64,000 bases of DNA from Stenotrophomonas maltophilia (GTDB taxonomy: Bacteria > Pseudomonadota > Gammaproteobacteria > Xanthomonadales > Xanthomonadaceae), in NCBI RefSeq assembly GCF_023518235.1, contig NZ_CP090423.1:868001-932000 (forward strand), given 5' to 3'. Below are positions 25,698-33,752 of this stretch, in pieces (the stretch's first letter is position 1; each line of letters starts with the position of its first letter). The notes below the pieces were generated by a model, which saw only the letters and a list, made by a program, of their open reading frames with translations, did no database searches and was not told where the DNA came from. Made by a program: the position numbers and the translations under genes.

Positions 25698-26971
25698 GCA
25701 GCCACCTCTCCCGGTACCGGCACCGGACGTTGCTGCATCTGACCGCGCAACGCATCCACCACCTGGCGCGCACTGCGGATGCCATCCTCGTGGAAGCCCC
25801 AGCCCCAGTAGGCCCCGGCGAACCACGTATGGCGCCGTCCCTGCAGCTCGACCCAGCGCTGCTGCGCGCGCACCGCAGCGTGGTCGTGTACCGGGTGGGC
25901 GTAGTGCAGAGTGCGCAGCACCTTGTCCGGGTCGATGGCCTGGCTGCGGTTGAGCGTGACCACCAGCGGCGTGCGCCCCGGCAGGCCCTGTAGCAGGTTC
26001 ATGCAATAGCTGACGGTACAGGCCCCAGCGGCGTCGCGCGGCACATGGGCGTTCCAGGCGGCCCAGGCCTTGCGGTTGCGCGGCAGCAACGAGGCGTCGG
26101 TATGCAGCACCACCTCGTTGGCCTGGTAGCGGATGGCGCCCAGTACCTCGCGCTCGGCGGTGTCGGCATCGGTCAACAGCGCCAGCGCCTGGTCGCTGTG
26201 GCAGGCCAGGATCACCTCGTCGAAGTCCTCCAGGCCGGCAGCGCTGCGCACCCGCACCCCGTGCGCCATGCGCTCGATGGAATGGACCGGGCAATTCAGC
26301 CGTTCATGCACCCGCCAGCGCTGGCGCAACGCATCGACATACCGCGCGGAGCCGCCACTGACCACCCGCCACGGCGAGCGGCCGCGAATCTGCAGCATCT
26401 GGTGATTGGCCATGAACTGGGCCAGGTAGCGGGCGGGAAACGCCTCCACGGTCGCGCTGGGCGAGGACCACAGGGCCGATGCCATCGGCAGCAGGTGCTC
26501 TTCGACGAAGGCGTTGCCGTAACGCTGGCTGCGCAGGTACTGCCCCAGCGTCGGCCCTTCGGCCTCGGTCAGCAATCGTGGCGCATCACGATAGAACCGG
26601 CGCAGATCCGAGAGCATGCCCCAGAAGCGCGGCGAGACCAGGTTGCGGCGTTGGCAGAACAGACCGTCGAGCGAGGTGGCGTTGTACTCCACGCCACTGC
26701 GCTCGCTGTGCATCGAGAAGCTCATCGTGGTCGGCTGCGAGGCTACCCCCAGTTCGTCGAACAGTGCCGTCAGCAGCGGGTAATGCAGCGGGTTGAAGAC
26801 GATGAAGCCGGTATCCACGGCCAGTTGGAGGCCATCGACTTCCACCTCGTGGGTATGGGTGTGGCCGCCCAGATGGTCGCCCGCCTCGAAAAGCGTGACC
26901 TCATGTTCTCCGTGCAGCCACCAGGCGCTGGCCAACCCTGCAATGCCCGATCCGACAATGGCAATGCGCAT
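25694..26971 (-). CDS. FAD-dependent oxidoreductase (amine-oxidase-like)
   Basis: 425 residues. N-terminal FAD-binding motif IVGSGIAGLASAWWL with the second signature GDHLGGHTHTHEV; C-terminal FAD-closing motif WFAGAYWGWGFHEDG (~387-401). The architecture is that of the NAD(P)/FAD flavin amine oxidase family, often misnamed phytoene desaturase or dehydrosqualene desaturase-like. With a methylase, desaturase and DUF1365 in one operon it is a candidate for the oxidative step on a methylated fatty acid, as proposed for UfaO-type enzymes; this is inference. It starts one base after the desaturase stop. Confidence 0.8.
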   Translation of the reverse strand: MRIAIVGSGIAGLASAWWLHGEHEVTLFEAGDHLGGHTHTHEVEVDGLQLAVDTGFIVFNPLHYPLLTALFDELGVASQPTTMSFSMHSERSGVEYNATSLDGLFCQRRNLVSPRFWGMLSDLRRFYRDAPRLLTEAEGPTLGQYLRSQRYGNAFVEEHLLPMASALWSSPSATVEAFPARYLAQFMANHQMLQIRGRSPWRVVSGGSARYVDALRQRWRVHERLNCPVHSIERMAHGVRVRSAAGLEDFDEVILACHSDQALALLTDADTAEREVLGAIRYQANEVVLHTDASLLPRNRKAWAAWNAHVPRDAAGACTVSYCMNLLQGLPGRTPLVVTLNRSQAIDPDKVLRTLHYAHPVHDHAAVRAQQRWVELQGRRHTWFAGAYWGWGFHEDGIRSARQVVDALRGQMQQRPVPVPGEVAA

Positions 26972-26972
26972 G

Positions 26973-27926
26973 TCAGTACCTCGCTTTGGCCAGCACCCAG
27001 GCCGGAATCGGCTTGAGTCCTTTCACAAGGCCCAGCAGCGCCATCACGCGCAGACCGTACCAGGTCAGGTCCACCTCCCACCAGCGGAACCCCTGGCGCA
27101 CGGTGCCGGGGAAGAAGTGATGATTGTTGTGCCAGCCTTCGCCAAAGGTCAGCAACGCCAGCCAGAGATTGTTGCGGCTGTCGTCACGGGTTTCGAAACG
27201 GCGGCGACCGAAGCGATGTGCCAGTGAATTGATGGTGACGGTGGCATGGAACAGCACCACCGTTGAGATGAAGAAGCCCCACACCAGCAGTTGCGGTCCA
27301 TCGGTGTGCAATGCCGGCGCCCAGCGCTGCAATGCTTCACCGGCGGCATAGAGGCTGGCCGCGAGCAGCACAGGTACCGCCGTATCGAAGCGGTCCAGCC
27401 AACGCAGCTCGGGAAAGACCGCCAGATCCGGTATCCGTGACAGATCGGTCGCGAAGGCGTCACGGGTCAGGAACCACCCCATGTGGCTGCGCCAGAAGCC
27501 TCCCTCGCGCGGCGAGTGCGGATCCAACGGCTGGTCGGCATGGCGGTGGTGGTGGCGATGGTGCGCGGCCCACCATAGCGGCCCGCGCTGCACGCTGGCG
27601 GCACCGATGGCCGCGAACAGGAACTGCACTCCACGCGAGGTCTGGAAGGTACGGTGGGAGAAGTAGCGGTGATAGAACGCGGTGATGGCAAACATGCGGA
27701 CCGCGTAGAGTGCCGCGGCGACCATGACCGCCGTCCACGAAATGCCGACCCAGATCACCGCCAGGCAAGCCAGGTGCATCAGCGCGAACGGCACCGCACG
27801 CAGCCAGTCGATGCGCCCGCCGCACTCGACTGCAGCGTCGAGCGCACTGCCGGTGTCAAACCACCGTTGCAGTGTGCGCAACAGGCGATGGCGACGACGG
27901 GGTAGGGACTCGACAGCGGCCATCAT
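26973..27926 (-). CDS. Acyl-CoA/acyl-lipid delta-9-type desaturase
   Basis: 317 residues, integral membrane. The three histidine boxes of di-iron desaturases are present: HRYFSH (residues 86-91), HHRHH (122-126) and HNNHH near residue 258. Hydrophobic segments precede box one and separate box two from box three. Two adjacent ATGs (27926, 27923) are possible starts. First gene of the eight-gene lipid operon; its promoter (27952-27981) matches the ECF promoter shared with the sigma factor gene. It should introduce a double bond into saturated acyl chains, supplying substrate for the methyltransferases downstream. Confidence 0.9.
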   Translation of the reverse strand: MMAAVESLPRRRHRLLRTLQRWFDTGSALDAAVECGGRIDWLRAVPFALMHLACLAVIWVGISWTAVMVAAALYAVRMFAITAFYHRYFSHRTFQTSRGVQFLFAAIGAASVQRGPLWWAAHHRHHHRHADQPLDPHSPREGGFWRSHMGWFLTRDAFATDLSRIPDLAVFPELRWLDRFDTAVPVLLAASLYAAGEALQRWAPALHTDGPQLLVWGFFISTVVLFHATVTINSLAHRFGRRRFETRDDSRNNLWLALLTFGEGWHNNHHFFPGTVRQGFRWWEVDLTWYGLRVMALLGLVKGLKPIPAWVLAKARY

Positions 27927-27951
27927 GCGATCCGGGTTGGCGTATGCATCC

Positions 27952-27981
27952 TCTACGCAGCATCGGCGCGTTTGGATGCAG
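27952..27981 (-). promoter_or_regulatory. ECF-type promoter of lipid operon
   Basis: Minus strand: CTGCATCCA (27981-27973), 15-base spacer, CGTAGA (27957-27952). Predicted start near 27945, about 19 bases before the desaturase ATG. Same element and spacing as four other promoters in the window. Confidence 0.85.
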
Positions 27982-27993
27982 AACGTGTGGAAT

Positions 27994-28761
27994 TCACCTC
28001 TCCGTAACAGCGCAGGTGGCGACCAGCGGCTGTGCCCATGCGCGCCGCCACTGCGCTTCGTCGCGTGGCTCCGGGGCGGTGGCAAAGCGCACCGCAACCT
28101 GCGGGTAGCGGCCCTGGCCGTCGCGCAGATTGCTGGTGCCGCGGAATTCCAGCAGGCGTCGATCGGCATCGGCATAGGTCAGTGCCAGCCGCGGTGCGAC
28201 GCTTCCATACCACGCGTCCAGGCCCACCTCGAAGGACTGCGCGGCGATGTTCTTCCAGCGCACCGCGCCGCGGTGGACAACCTTGACCGGAAAGAAGCGC
28301 TGCCGACCCGGCACGAGGAAGGGCATGCGCAGCACCTCACCGCGCATCAACGCCTGCCAATGCAGGCGGATCGCGGCGTCGAACCCGGCATCGACCACCG
28401 CGCCCTCGGGCAGCGCGAGCTCGCCCGAGCGCGGCGTGGCGGACTGCGATTCCTTCCATGACACCTGCACCTTGGGGCCATCCACACGCACGCTCGCCTC
28501 CTGGCCGCTGCGCCGGTCCTGCAGCTGATAGCCGCGGGCCTGCACCACGTGGCTGGAGGGCAGCCGCTTGCGGGCGAAGGGGGCGCCCTCCGGACACAGA
28601 TACTGTACCCAGCGTTCGGCACCTTCCTCGGTGCTTTGCATCCAGTGCACCTCACGATAGGCCGGCGTGCCATCGGCGAGGCTGGCCACCCCCTCGGTTC
28701 GCAGCATCGGGGCGGACCAGGCCATCTGGGGCAGGCACAGCAGGAGCCAGACAGTACGCAT
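27994..28761 (-). CDS. Exported hypothetical protein of the ECF regulon
   Basis: 255 residues with signal peptide MRTVWLLLCLPQMAWSAP; GGAAGC lies six bases before the ATG at 28761. The mature protein is beta-rich with no obvious catalytic motif, and its last part contains FEVGLDAWYGSVAPRLALTY. It may be a periplasmic lipid-binding or lipid-associated protein. It lies between the sigma factor gene and the lipid operon and has its own promoter, back to back with that of the sigma factor. Family not recognised. Confidence 0.7.
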   Translation of the reverse strand: MRTVWLLLCLPQMAWSAPMLRTEGVASLADGTPAYREVHWMQSTEEGAERWVQYLCPEGAPFARKRLPSSHVVQARGYQLQDRRSGQEASVRVDGPKVQVSWKESQSATPRSGELALPEGAVVDAGFDAAIRLHWQALMRGEVLRMPFLVPGRQRFFPVKVVHRGAVRWKNIAAQSFEVGLDAWYGSVAPRLALTYADADRRLLEFRGTSNLRDGQGRYPQVAVRFATAPEPRDEAQWRRAWAQPLVATCAVTER

Positions 28762-28789
28762 GCGCTTGCTTCCGGCGGGGATTGCAGAG

Positions 28790-28819
28790 CCTACGGCTGG
28801 TCCAGGCAGATGGATGCAG
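28790..28819 (-). promoter_or_regulatory. ECF-type promoter of exported protein gene
   Basis: Minus strand: CTGCATCCA (28819-28811), 15-base spacer, CGTAGG (28795-28790). Predicted start ~22 bases before the ATG at 28761. Its -35 box faces that of the divergent ECF promoter, seven bases away. Confidence 0.8.
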
Positions 28820-28826
28820 CGGCGGC

Positions 28827-28856
28827 CTGCATCCAGTTGCGCCCTTCTGCCGTAGA
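28827..28856 (+). promoter_or_regulatory. ECF-type autoregulatory promoter of sigma factor operon
   Basis: CTGCATCCA (28827-28835), 15-base spacer, CGTAGA (28851-28856). Predicted start near 28863. Identical in both boxes to the lipid operon promoter, as expected for autoregulation. Confidence 0.85.
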
Positions 28857-28891
28857 GGAAGCAAACCTTCACCCGCCCGCTGCGAACGCAG

Positions 28892-29515
28892 ATGTACCCT
28901 GACGCCGCCCCCACCTCCCTTGACTTCGACACCGCCCGCATCGTGTCCAGTTCCCAGCAGCCGAATAACGAGCCGATGAACTGGACAGGCGACATGGAGG
29001 GTGTCGCGCGCCTGCGCGACCGCGACTGTTTCATGCGCATCTACGACCACTTCATGCCGCGGCTGTGCGTCTACCTGCGTGGCCTGGGCGCACCCGCTGC
29101 GGTGGCCGAGGAACTGGCCCAGGAATGCCTGCTGCGGCTGTGGCTGCGTGCGGCCGATTTCGACCCGGCGCAGGGCGCACTGAGTACCTGGCTGTACCGC
29201 ATCGCGCGCAACCTGCACATCGATCGGGTGCGCCGTGAGCGCGGCTGGATGCAGGTGCAGGCGGCGGTGGATGAGGCCGCCAGCGCCGATCTGGTGGAGC
29301 GCAGCAGTGCAGAACAGTTCGCCGACCAGATGCGGCTTCGCCAGCGCATCAATGAACTGCCTGCCGTACAGGCGCGGCTGGTGCGCATGTCGTACTTCGA
29401 AGCCAAGAGCCATGCCGAGATCGTGCAGGCGCTGGGGATGCCGCTGGGCACGGTGAAATCGCACCTGCGGCGCGCATTCCTGCAGCTGCAGGCGAGGGTA
29501 GGGGGGGGCGCATGA
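28892..29515 (+). CDS. rpoE: ECF sigma factor of the RpoE-ChrR (singlet oxygen) type
   Basis: 207 residues from 28892, or 179 from the ATG at 28976. Region 2 is around CFMRIYDHFMPRLCVYLRGL and LSTWLYRIARNLHIDRVRRE; region 4 is around EAKSHAEIVQALGMPLGTVKSHLRRAF. It belongs with ECF factors partnered by ChrR, since the next gene is a complete ChrR. The upstream start is used because it lies ~29 bases after the predicted transcription start and the first 28 codons show normal third-position bias. However, neither start has a strong RBS, and the later one suffices for a full region 2. It recognises, by inference, the CTGCATCCA-N15-CGTA promoter found five times here. Confidence 0.85.
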   Translation: MYPDAAPTSLDFDTARIVSSSQQPNNEPMNWTGDMEGVARLRDRDCFMRIYDHFMPRLCVYLRGLGAPAAVAEELAQECLLRLWLRAADFDPAQGALSTWLYRIARNLHIDRVRRERGWMQVQAAVDEAASADLVERSSAEQFADQMRLRQRINELPAVQARLVRMSYFEAKSHAEIVQALGMPLGTVKSHLRRAFLQLQARVGGGA

Positions 29516-30186
29516 GCCCGCGCCATCACCTGCACGAATCCACCCTGATGAGCTACGCCGCCGGCGCCTTGCCTGCGCCCTTGAGTGTGGTGGCAGGCGT
29601 CCATCTTGAGCAATGCCCACACTGCCGGCAGCGACTGCGTGAGGCCGAAGCCATCGGCGCGGCCCTGCTGGAACAGACCCAGCCGGTGACGCAGGAATCG
29701 CGGCATGCGCAGTTGCGCGGCGCCATGCTCGCGCAGCTGGACCTGGCCGGCGAGGCCGCCCCAGGCCGCGCGCCCTCCCCCCGTGGCCGCGTCGAGCCCG
29801 GCGCTGATCCCGATGCCTTGCCGGTATCGCTGCATCCGTATTTCGGCCGCTCGCTGCGCAGCCTGCCGTGGCGCTGGATGGCGCCGGGCGTACATTGCAT
29901 CCGCGCCGAGCAGATGCCGTCGCTGATCATGCTGAAGATCGCCCCCGGCAAGTGCCTGCCGATGCACAGCCACGGCCGCTCGGAACTGACCCAGATTCTG
30001 CAGGGCTCCTACAACGATGCGCTGGGCCTGTTCACCCCGGGCGACATGGCCGATCTGGATGAGGACATCGAGCATCAACCGGTGACGGCTCCTGGTGTGC
30101 CCTGCATCTGCGTCTCTGCGCTGGATGCCCCGCTGGTGTTCAGTGGCTGGCTGGCGCGGAGAATCCAGCGCTTTGTGAAGCTGTAG
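29512..30186 (+). CDS. chrR: ChrR-family zinc anti-sigma factor with cupin domain
   Basis: 224 residues, overlapping the sigma gene as ATGA. The N-terminal zinc anti-sigma domain has His6, His31, Cys35 and Cys38 (HLEQCPHC), the same residue numbers I recall for the characterised Rhodobacter sphaeroides ChrR. The C-terminal cupin-like domain has His152, His154, Glu158 and His188 (MHSHGRSE..EHQP), again with the spacing of the ChrR metal site. A Pro/Arg-rich linker (~82-103) joins them. It should hold the sigma factor inactive until singlet oxygen or organic peroxide leads to its loss. All metal ligands are intact, so it is predicted functional. Confidence 0.93.
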   Translation: MSPRHHLHESTLMSYAAGALPAPLSVVAGVHLEQCPHCRQRLREAEAIGAALLEQTQPVTQESRHAQLRGAMLAQLDLAGEAAPGRAPSPRGRVEPGADPDALPVSLHPYFGRSLRSLPWRWMAPGVHCIRAEQMPSLIMLKIAPGKCLPMHSHGRSELTQILQGSYNDALGLFTPGDMADLDEDIEHQPVTAPGVPCICVSALDAPLVFSGWLARRIQRFVKL

Positions 30187-30197
30187 GCGGGCGGGTG

Positions 30198-30890
30198 ATG
30201 GGCGACGCAGGGCGAGTGCGGGTTCTGCTGGTCGGCGCAACAGGCCTGGTCGGGCAGGGCGTGGCGCTTGCGTGCCAGCGCTCTGCCGAGGTCGCTGCGC
30301 TGACGGCGCTGGTCAGGCGGCCGGGCGGTCTCAAGGGGGTCGGCAGTGAGCGGGTCGTGGCGGATTTCCTGCGCATCGATGCGCGGGTCGATGATCTGGC
30401 GGGGTTCGATGCCTGCTTCTATTGCGCCGGCGCCACGCCGATCGGGACGGGCGAAGATGAGTATCGGAGGGTGACCTTGGACACCACCGTTGCTGTTGCC
30501 CGCACTTGGGCCGATGCAAATCCCCAGGGCACTTTCCTGTACGTATCCGGTGCCGGTGCCAATCCGCGAAGCCGCTTGATGCCGTTGCGGGTCAAGGGCC
30601 AGGCCGAGGAGGCGCTACGCGCACTGCCGGTACGTACCGTCATGCTGCGTCCCGGAGGCGTGCGGCCCGTGCCAGGAACCGGCACCCGTCATGCTCTGCT
30701 GAAGCCCCTGTACTGGGGCGGTGCACCGTTGATGAAGCTGGCCGGGGCGCTCTCGCCATCGCTGGTCACCAGCAACCTCGCGCTGGGACGGGCGATGATC
30801 GCGCTGGCCGGCATGCAACGCCCACCGCAGGCGGTGGAATGCGATGAGATCAACCGGATCGCCGCCGGAAGGGGCGATCCGGCCGGCTGA
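30198..30890 (+). CDS. NAD(P)-binding Rossmann protein (NmrA/SDR-like)
   Basis: 230 residues. N-terminal nucleotide-binding motif VLLVGATGLVGQGVAL (~8-23). FLYVSGAGAN (~113) and RVKGQAEEAL (~131) match the atypical short-chain dehydrogenase pattern in which a Ser and a Lys remain, as in the HTATIP2/YbjT group. It follows chrR by 11 bases and is probably the third gene of the ECF operon. A quinone or lipid-aldehyde-related reductase is plausible; the substrate is unknown. GTG at 30195 is an alternative start. Confidence 0.75.
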   Translation: MGDAGRVRVLLVGATGLVGQGVALACQRSAEVAALTALVRRPGGLKGVGSERVVADFLRIDARVDDLAGFDACFYCAGATPIGTGEDEYRRVTLDTTVAVARTWADANPQGTFLYVSGAGANPRSRLMPLRVKGQAEEALRALPVRTVMLRPGGVRPVPGTGTRHALLKPLYWGGAPLMKLAGALSPSLVTSNLALGRAMIALAGMQRPPQAVECDEINRIAAGRGDPAG

Positions 30891-30892
30891 AC

Positions 30893-33292
30893 TCAGTGCG
30901 CCGCGCCGTCCAGTGCCCCCCTGACGGCCTGTGCGAGGTCGCTGCGGGTGAACGGCTTGGGCAGCAGGGCGGCCACGCGCCCCTGGCTGCCAACCGCATC
31001 ATGGTCGCGCGGGTAGCCTGAAGTGAACAGGACGGCCACCTCCGGCCAGCGCTCACGCACTTCGCGCACAAGCTCCCAGCCTGACATGCCGGGCATGACC
31101 ACGTCCGAGAACAGCAGGTCCACCCGGGTGTCCGGCCGTTCCAGCAGACGCAGTGCAGACGGCCCGTCATGCGCCTCCAGTACGCGGTAGCCCAGCAGCC
31201 GGAGCGCATCCACGGTGTGCGCGCGCACATCGTCGTTGTCCTCTGCCACCAGGATCGTTTCCTCGCGTGGCTCGTAGCCGGCCAGCCCGGGCAGCGCCGG
31301 CGTCGGCTCACTGGGAAGCGCCAGCGCCGAGCGCGGGAACATCATGGTGATGCTGGTGCCACCGCCTTCAACCGAGTCGATGAGGACGTGGCCGCCGGAC
31401 TGCTTGACGAAGCCATGCACCATCGACAGGCCCAGCCCGGTGCCGCGGCCGACCTGCTTGGTGGTGAAGAACGGCTCGAACACGCGGGCCAGCGTATCGG
31501 CGTCCATGCCGTGGCCGTTGTCGCGCACCCGCAGCATCACGTACTCGCCGGGCAGTGCATCGGGGAACAGGGCGGCGTAATCGTGGTCGAGGTGGCTGTT
31601 GTCGACCTCGATCGTCAGTCGCCCGCCGTGCGGCATCGCGTCGCGGGCGTTGACCGCCAGGTTGAGCACGGAGGCTTCCAGCTGGCTGACATCGATCTCC
31701 ACGCACCAGATATCGGCCGCTGCGCGGATCTCCAGCTGCACCAGCTCGCCGAGTGCACGTTGCAGCATGTCCTGCATGTCCATCAGGCGATCATTGAGGT
31801 TGGTGGCCTGGCTGTGCAGGGGCTGGCGCCGCGCGAATGCAAGCAGCCGCTGGGTGAGGCTGGCGGCGCGGCCAACCCCCTTCAGCGCGTTGTCCAGGGC
31901 GCGGCTGACCATGAGGCCGGGCTCGCCGGCGCGCTCGCTCAGCAGCATGGCGTGCTCGACGTTGCCGGAGATGACGGTCAGGATGTTGTTGAAATCGTGG
32001 GCGATGCCGCCGGTCAGCTGGCCCACAGCCTCGATCTTCTGTGACTGGCGCAGCGCGTGCTCGGCCTGCAGCCGGGCGGTGGTTTCCACCGCCTCGGATA
32101 CCACGGCGGTGACCGCACCGTCGCCATCGAGCAGCGGGCGCAACGAAAAGTCGAAACTGCGCCGGCCGGTGGGCAGCTCCAGGTCGAGCGAATGCAACGA
32201 GCTGCGGCCCTGCGCGGCCTCGGCAACTGCACGGTCGAGCCTGGCGCCGACGTCGTCGGTGGTGGCGAACCACGGCGATTGCCCGAAACGCTGGCCAACC
32301 ACTTCGTGCTTCTCGGCCAGGACGGAGGCCAGCGAAGCCACGTTGGCATCGACCACATGGCCGTCCAGGTCCAGCAGCACCTGGTGCTGGAAGCTGGATT
32401 CGAAGATCGCCTGCAGGCGCCGCTTGCTGCCGCGCAGCTCGGCCGTGCGCGCCTGTACCTGGCGCTCAAGCAGCTGGTTGTCCTCACGCAGTGCCAGTTC
32501 GGCCTGTTTCAGGCCCGAGACATCGCTGCCCAGGCAGATGTAGCCGACCACGTTGCCATCGGTGCCGCGCTGCGGCACGCAGTCCATCTGCACGAAGCGC
32601 GACTGGCCACTGCGATGCACCAGCTCAACCTGGAAGCGGGTGCGCTCACCCAGCAGCACGCGTTCCAGGCTGGGCAGGGCGTGTTCGAACGCGGAAATGC
32701 CGCTGACCTCGCGCGCCGTGCGGCCGAGCAGTTCAGCCAGGCTGATGCCGTGCCAGTCCAGGAAACTCTTGTTGGCGAACCGGTAGCGGTGTTCGTTGTC
32801 GAGCTGGGCGATCAGTGCCGGCACCGCGTCGGTGACCTGCTGCAGCTGAGCCTGGCTGTCATCCAGGGCCGCCTGCGCCTGCGCGAGCTGGTTGCGCTCA
32901 CGGGCTTCCTGCTGGGTACGACGGATCGCATCGGGCAGGCGCTGCAGGCGCTGCTTGACCACGTAATCGCGCGCGCCTCGGGTCAGCGCCTGCACTGCCA
33001 GCTCTTCGGTCAGGGTGCCGGAGACAAAGATGAAAGGGGTCTGCGGCACCCGCTCACGAGCCAGTGCCAGGGCGGCATCGCCATCGAAGCCGGGCAACAC
33101 GTGATCGGCCAGAATCACGTCGAAGGACCGGCTGTCGATTGCCTCGATGAAGGCGTTGCGCGTCCACAGCCGCTCGGCCTCGAACTCCAGGCCGGCACGC
33201 TGCAGCTGCGCGGAGATCAACTCCGCGTCAAGCGCACTGTCCTCCAGCATGAGGATACGCAGGCGCTCGCTGCGGCGTGATCCATCATGCAT
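30893..33292 (-). CDS. Hybrid histidine kinase with N- and C-terminal receivers
   Basis: 799 residues. Receiver 1 (~10-125; acidic pair MLEDS, phospho-acceptor in VILADHVLPG), two PAS domains (~150-270 and ~300-420), HisKA with the autophosphorylated His in GGIAHDFNNIL (~460), HATPase (GRGTGLGLSMVHGF), and receiver 2 (~680-795; LFSDVVMPGMSG). The ATG at 33292 overlaps the response regulator stop by eight bases. No membrane segments, so it is cytoplasmic. Last gene of the heme oxygenase-bacteriophytochrome operon; it could form a phosphorelay with the bacteriophytochrome and its response regulator. Convergent with the SDR-like gene, two bases apart. Confidence 0.88.
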   Translation of the reverse strand: MHDGSRRSERLRILMLEDSALDAELISAQLQRAGLEFEAERLWTRNAFIEAIDSRSFDVILADHVLPGFDGDAALALARERVPQTPFIFVSGTLTEELAVQALTRGARDYVVKQRLQRLPDAIRRTQQEARERNQLAQAQAALDDSQAQLQQVTDAVPALIAQLDNEHRYRFANKSFLDWHGISLAELLGRTAREVSGISAFEHALPSLERVLLGERTRFQVELVHRSGQSRFVQMDCVPQRGTDGNVVGYICLGSDVSGLKQAELALREDNQLLERQVQARTAELRGSKRRLQAIFESSFQHQVLLDLDGHVVDANVASLASVLAEKHEVVGQRFGQSPWFATTDDVGARLDRAVAEAAQGRSSLHSLDLELPTGRRSFDFSLRPLLDGDGAVTAVVSEAVETTARLQAEHALRQSQKIEAVGQLTGGIAHDFNNILTVISGNVEHAMLLSERAGEPGLMVSRALDNALKGVGRAASLTQRLLAFARRQPLHSQATNLNDRLMDMQDMLQRALGELVQLEIRAAADIWCVEIDVSQLEASVLNLAVNARDAMPHGGRLTIEVDNSHLDHDYAALFPDALPGEYVMLRVRDNGHGMDADTLARVFEPFFTTKQVGRGTGLGLSMVHGFVKQSGGHVLIDSVEGGGTSITMMFPRSALALPSEPTPALPGLAGYEPREETILVAEDNDDVRAHTVDALRLLGYRVLEAHDGPSALRLLERPDTRVDLLFSDVVMPGMSGWELVREVRERWPEVAVLFTSGYPRDHDAVGSQGRVAALLPKPFTRSDLAQAVRGALDGAAH

Positions 33293-33752
33293 TGTGCTGC
33301 CCCGAGCCATTGGGACGATGCGGCGGTGGCTGGTTGGTGATGCCCCAGAACATGCCCAGGCCCTGGATGGCATCGAAGAATTCCTTGAAATCCACCGGCT
33401 TGACCACGAAGGCGTTCACGCCCAGTTCGTAACTGCGCACGAGATCCTGCTCTTCGCGGGAAGAAGTCAGCATGACGATGGGCGTGCTGCTCAGTTGCGG
33501 ATCACCGCGGACCTGTTCCAGCACTTCCAGCCCGTTGATCTTGGGCAGTTTCAGATCCAGCAGGACCACCACCGGCCCGCCGTGGTTGGCACCGGCAAAC
33601 TTGCCTTCGCAGCGCAGGTAGTCCAGCGCTTCGGCGCCGTCGCGTACATGGATGACATCGTTCAGCAGCTGACAGCGCGACAGCGCGGCCAGGGTCAGCT
33701 CGGCATCCTTGGGGCTGTCCTCGACCAGGAGGATCGGCCGCAGGTCCCTCAT
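33285..33752 (-). CDS. bphR: Single-domain response regulator of bacteriophytochrome
   Basis: 155 residues, only a receiver domain. Acidic pocket VEDSPKD, phospho-acceptor Asp in VVLLDLKLPKINGLEVL, Thr/Ser in VMLTSS, Lys in FVVKPVDF. Receivers of this Rcp1-like type commonly follow bacteriophytochromes. It overlaps the phytochrome stop (ATGA) and the hybrid kinase start. It may pass phosphate between the two kinases. Confidence 0.88.
   Translation of the reverse strand: MRDLRPILLVEDSPKDAELTLAALSRCQLLNDVIHVRDGAEALDYLRCEGKFAGANHGGPVVVLLDLKLPKINGLEVLEQVRGDPQLSSTPIVMLTSSREEQDLVRSYELGVNAFVVKPVDFKEFFDAIQGLGMFWGITNQPPPHRPNGSGQHNA

Noticed and set aside
28636..28643. TGCATCCA inside the exported-protein gene, plus strand
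   Set aside because: Correct -35 core, but the position 15 bases downstream reads GGCC rather than CGTA, and it would fire antisense.
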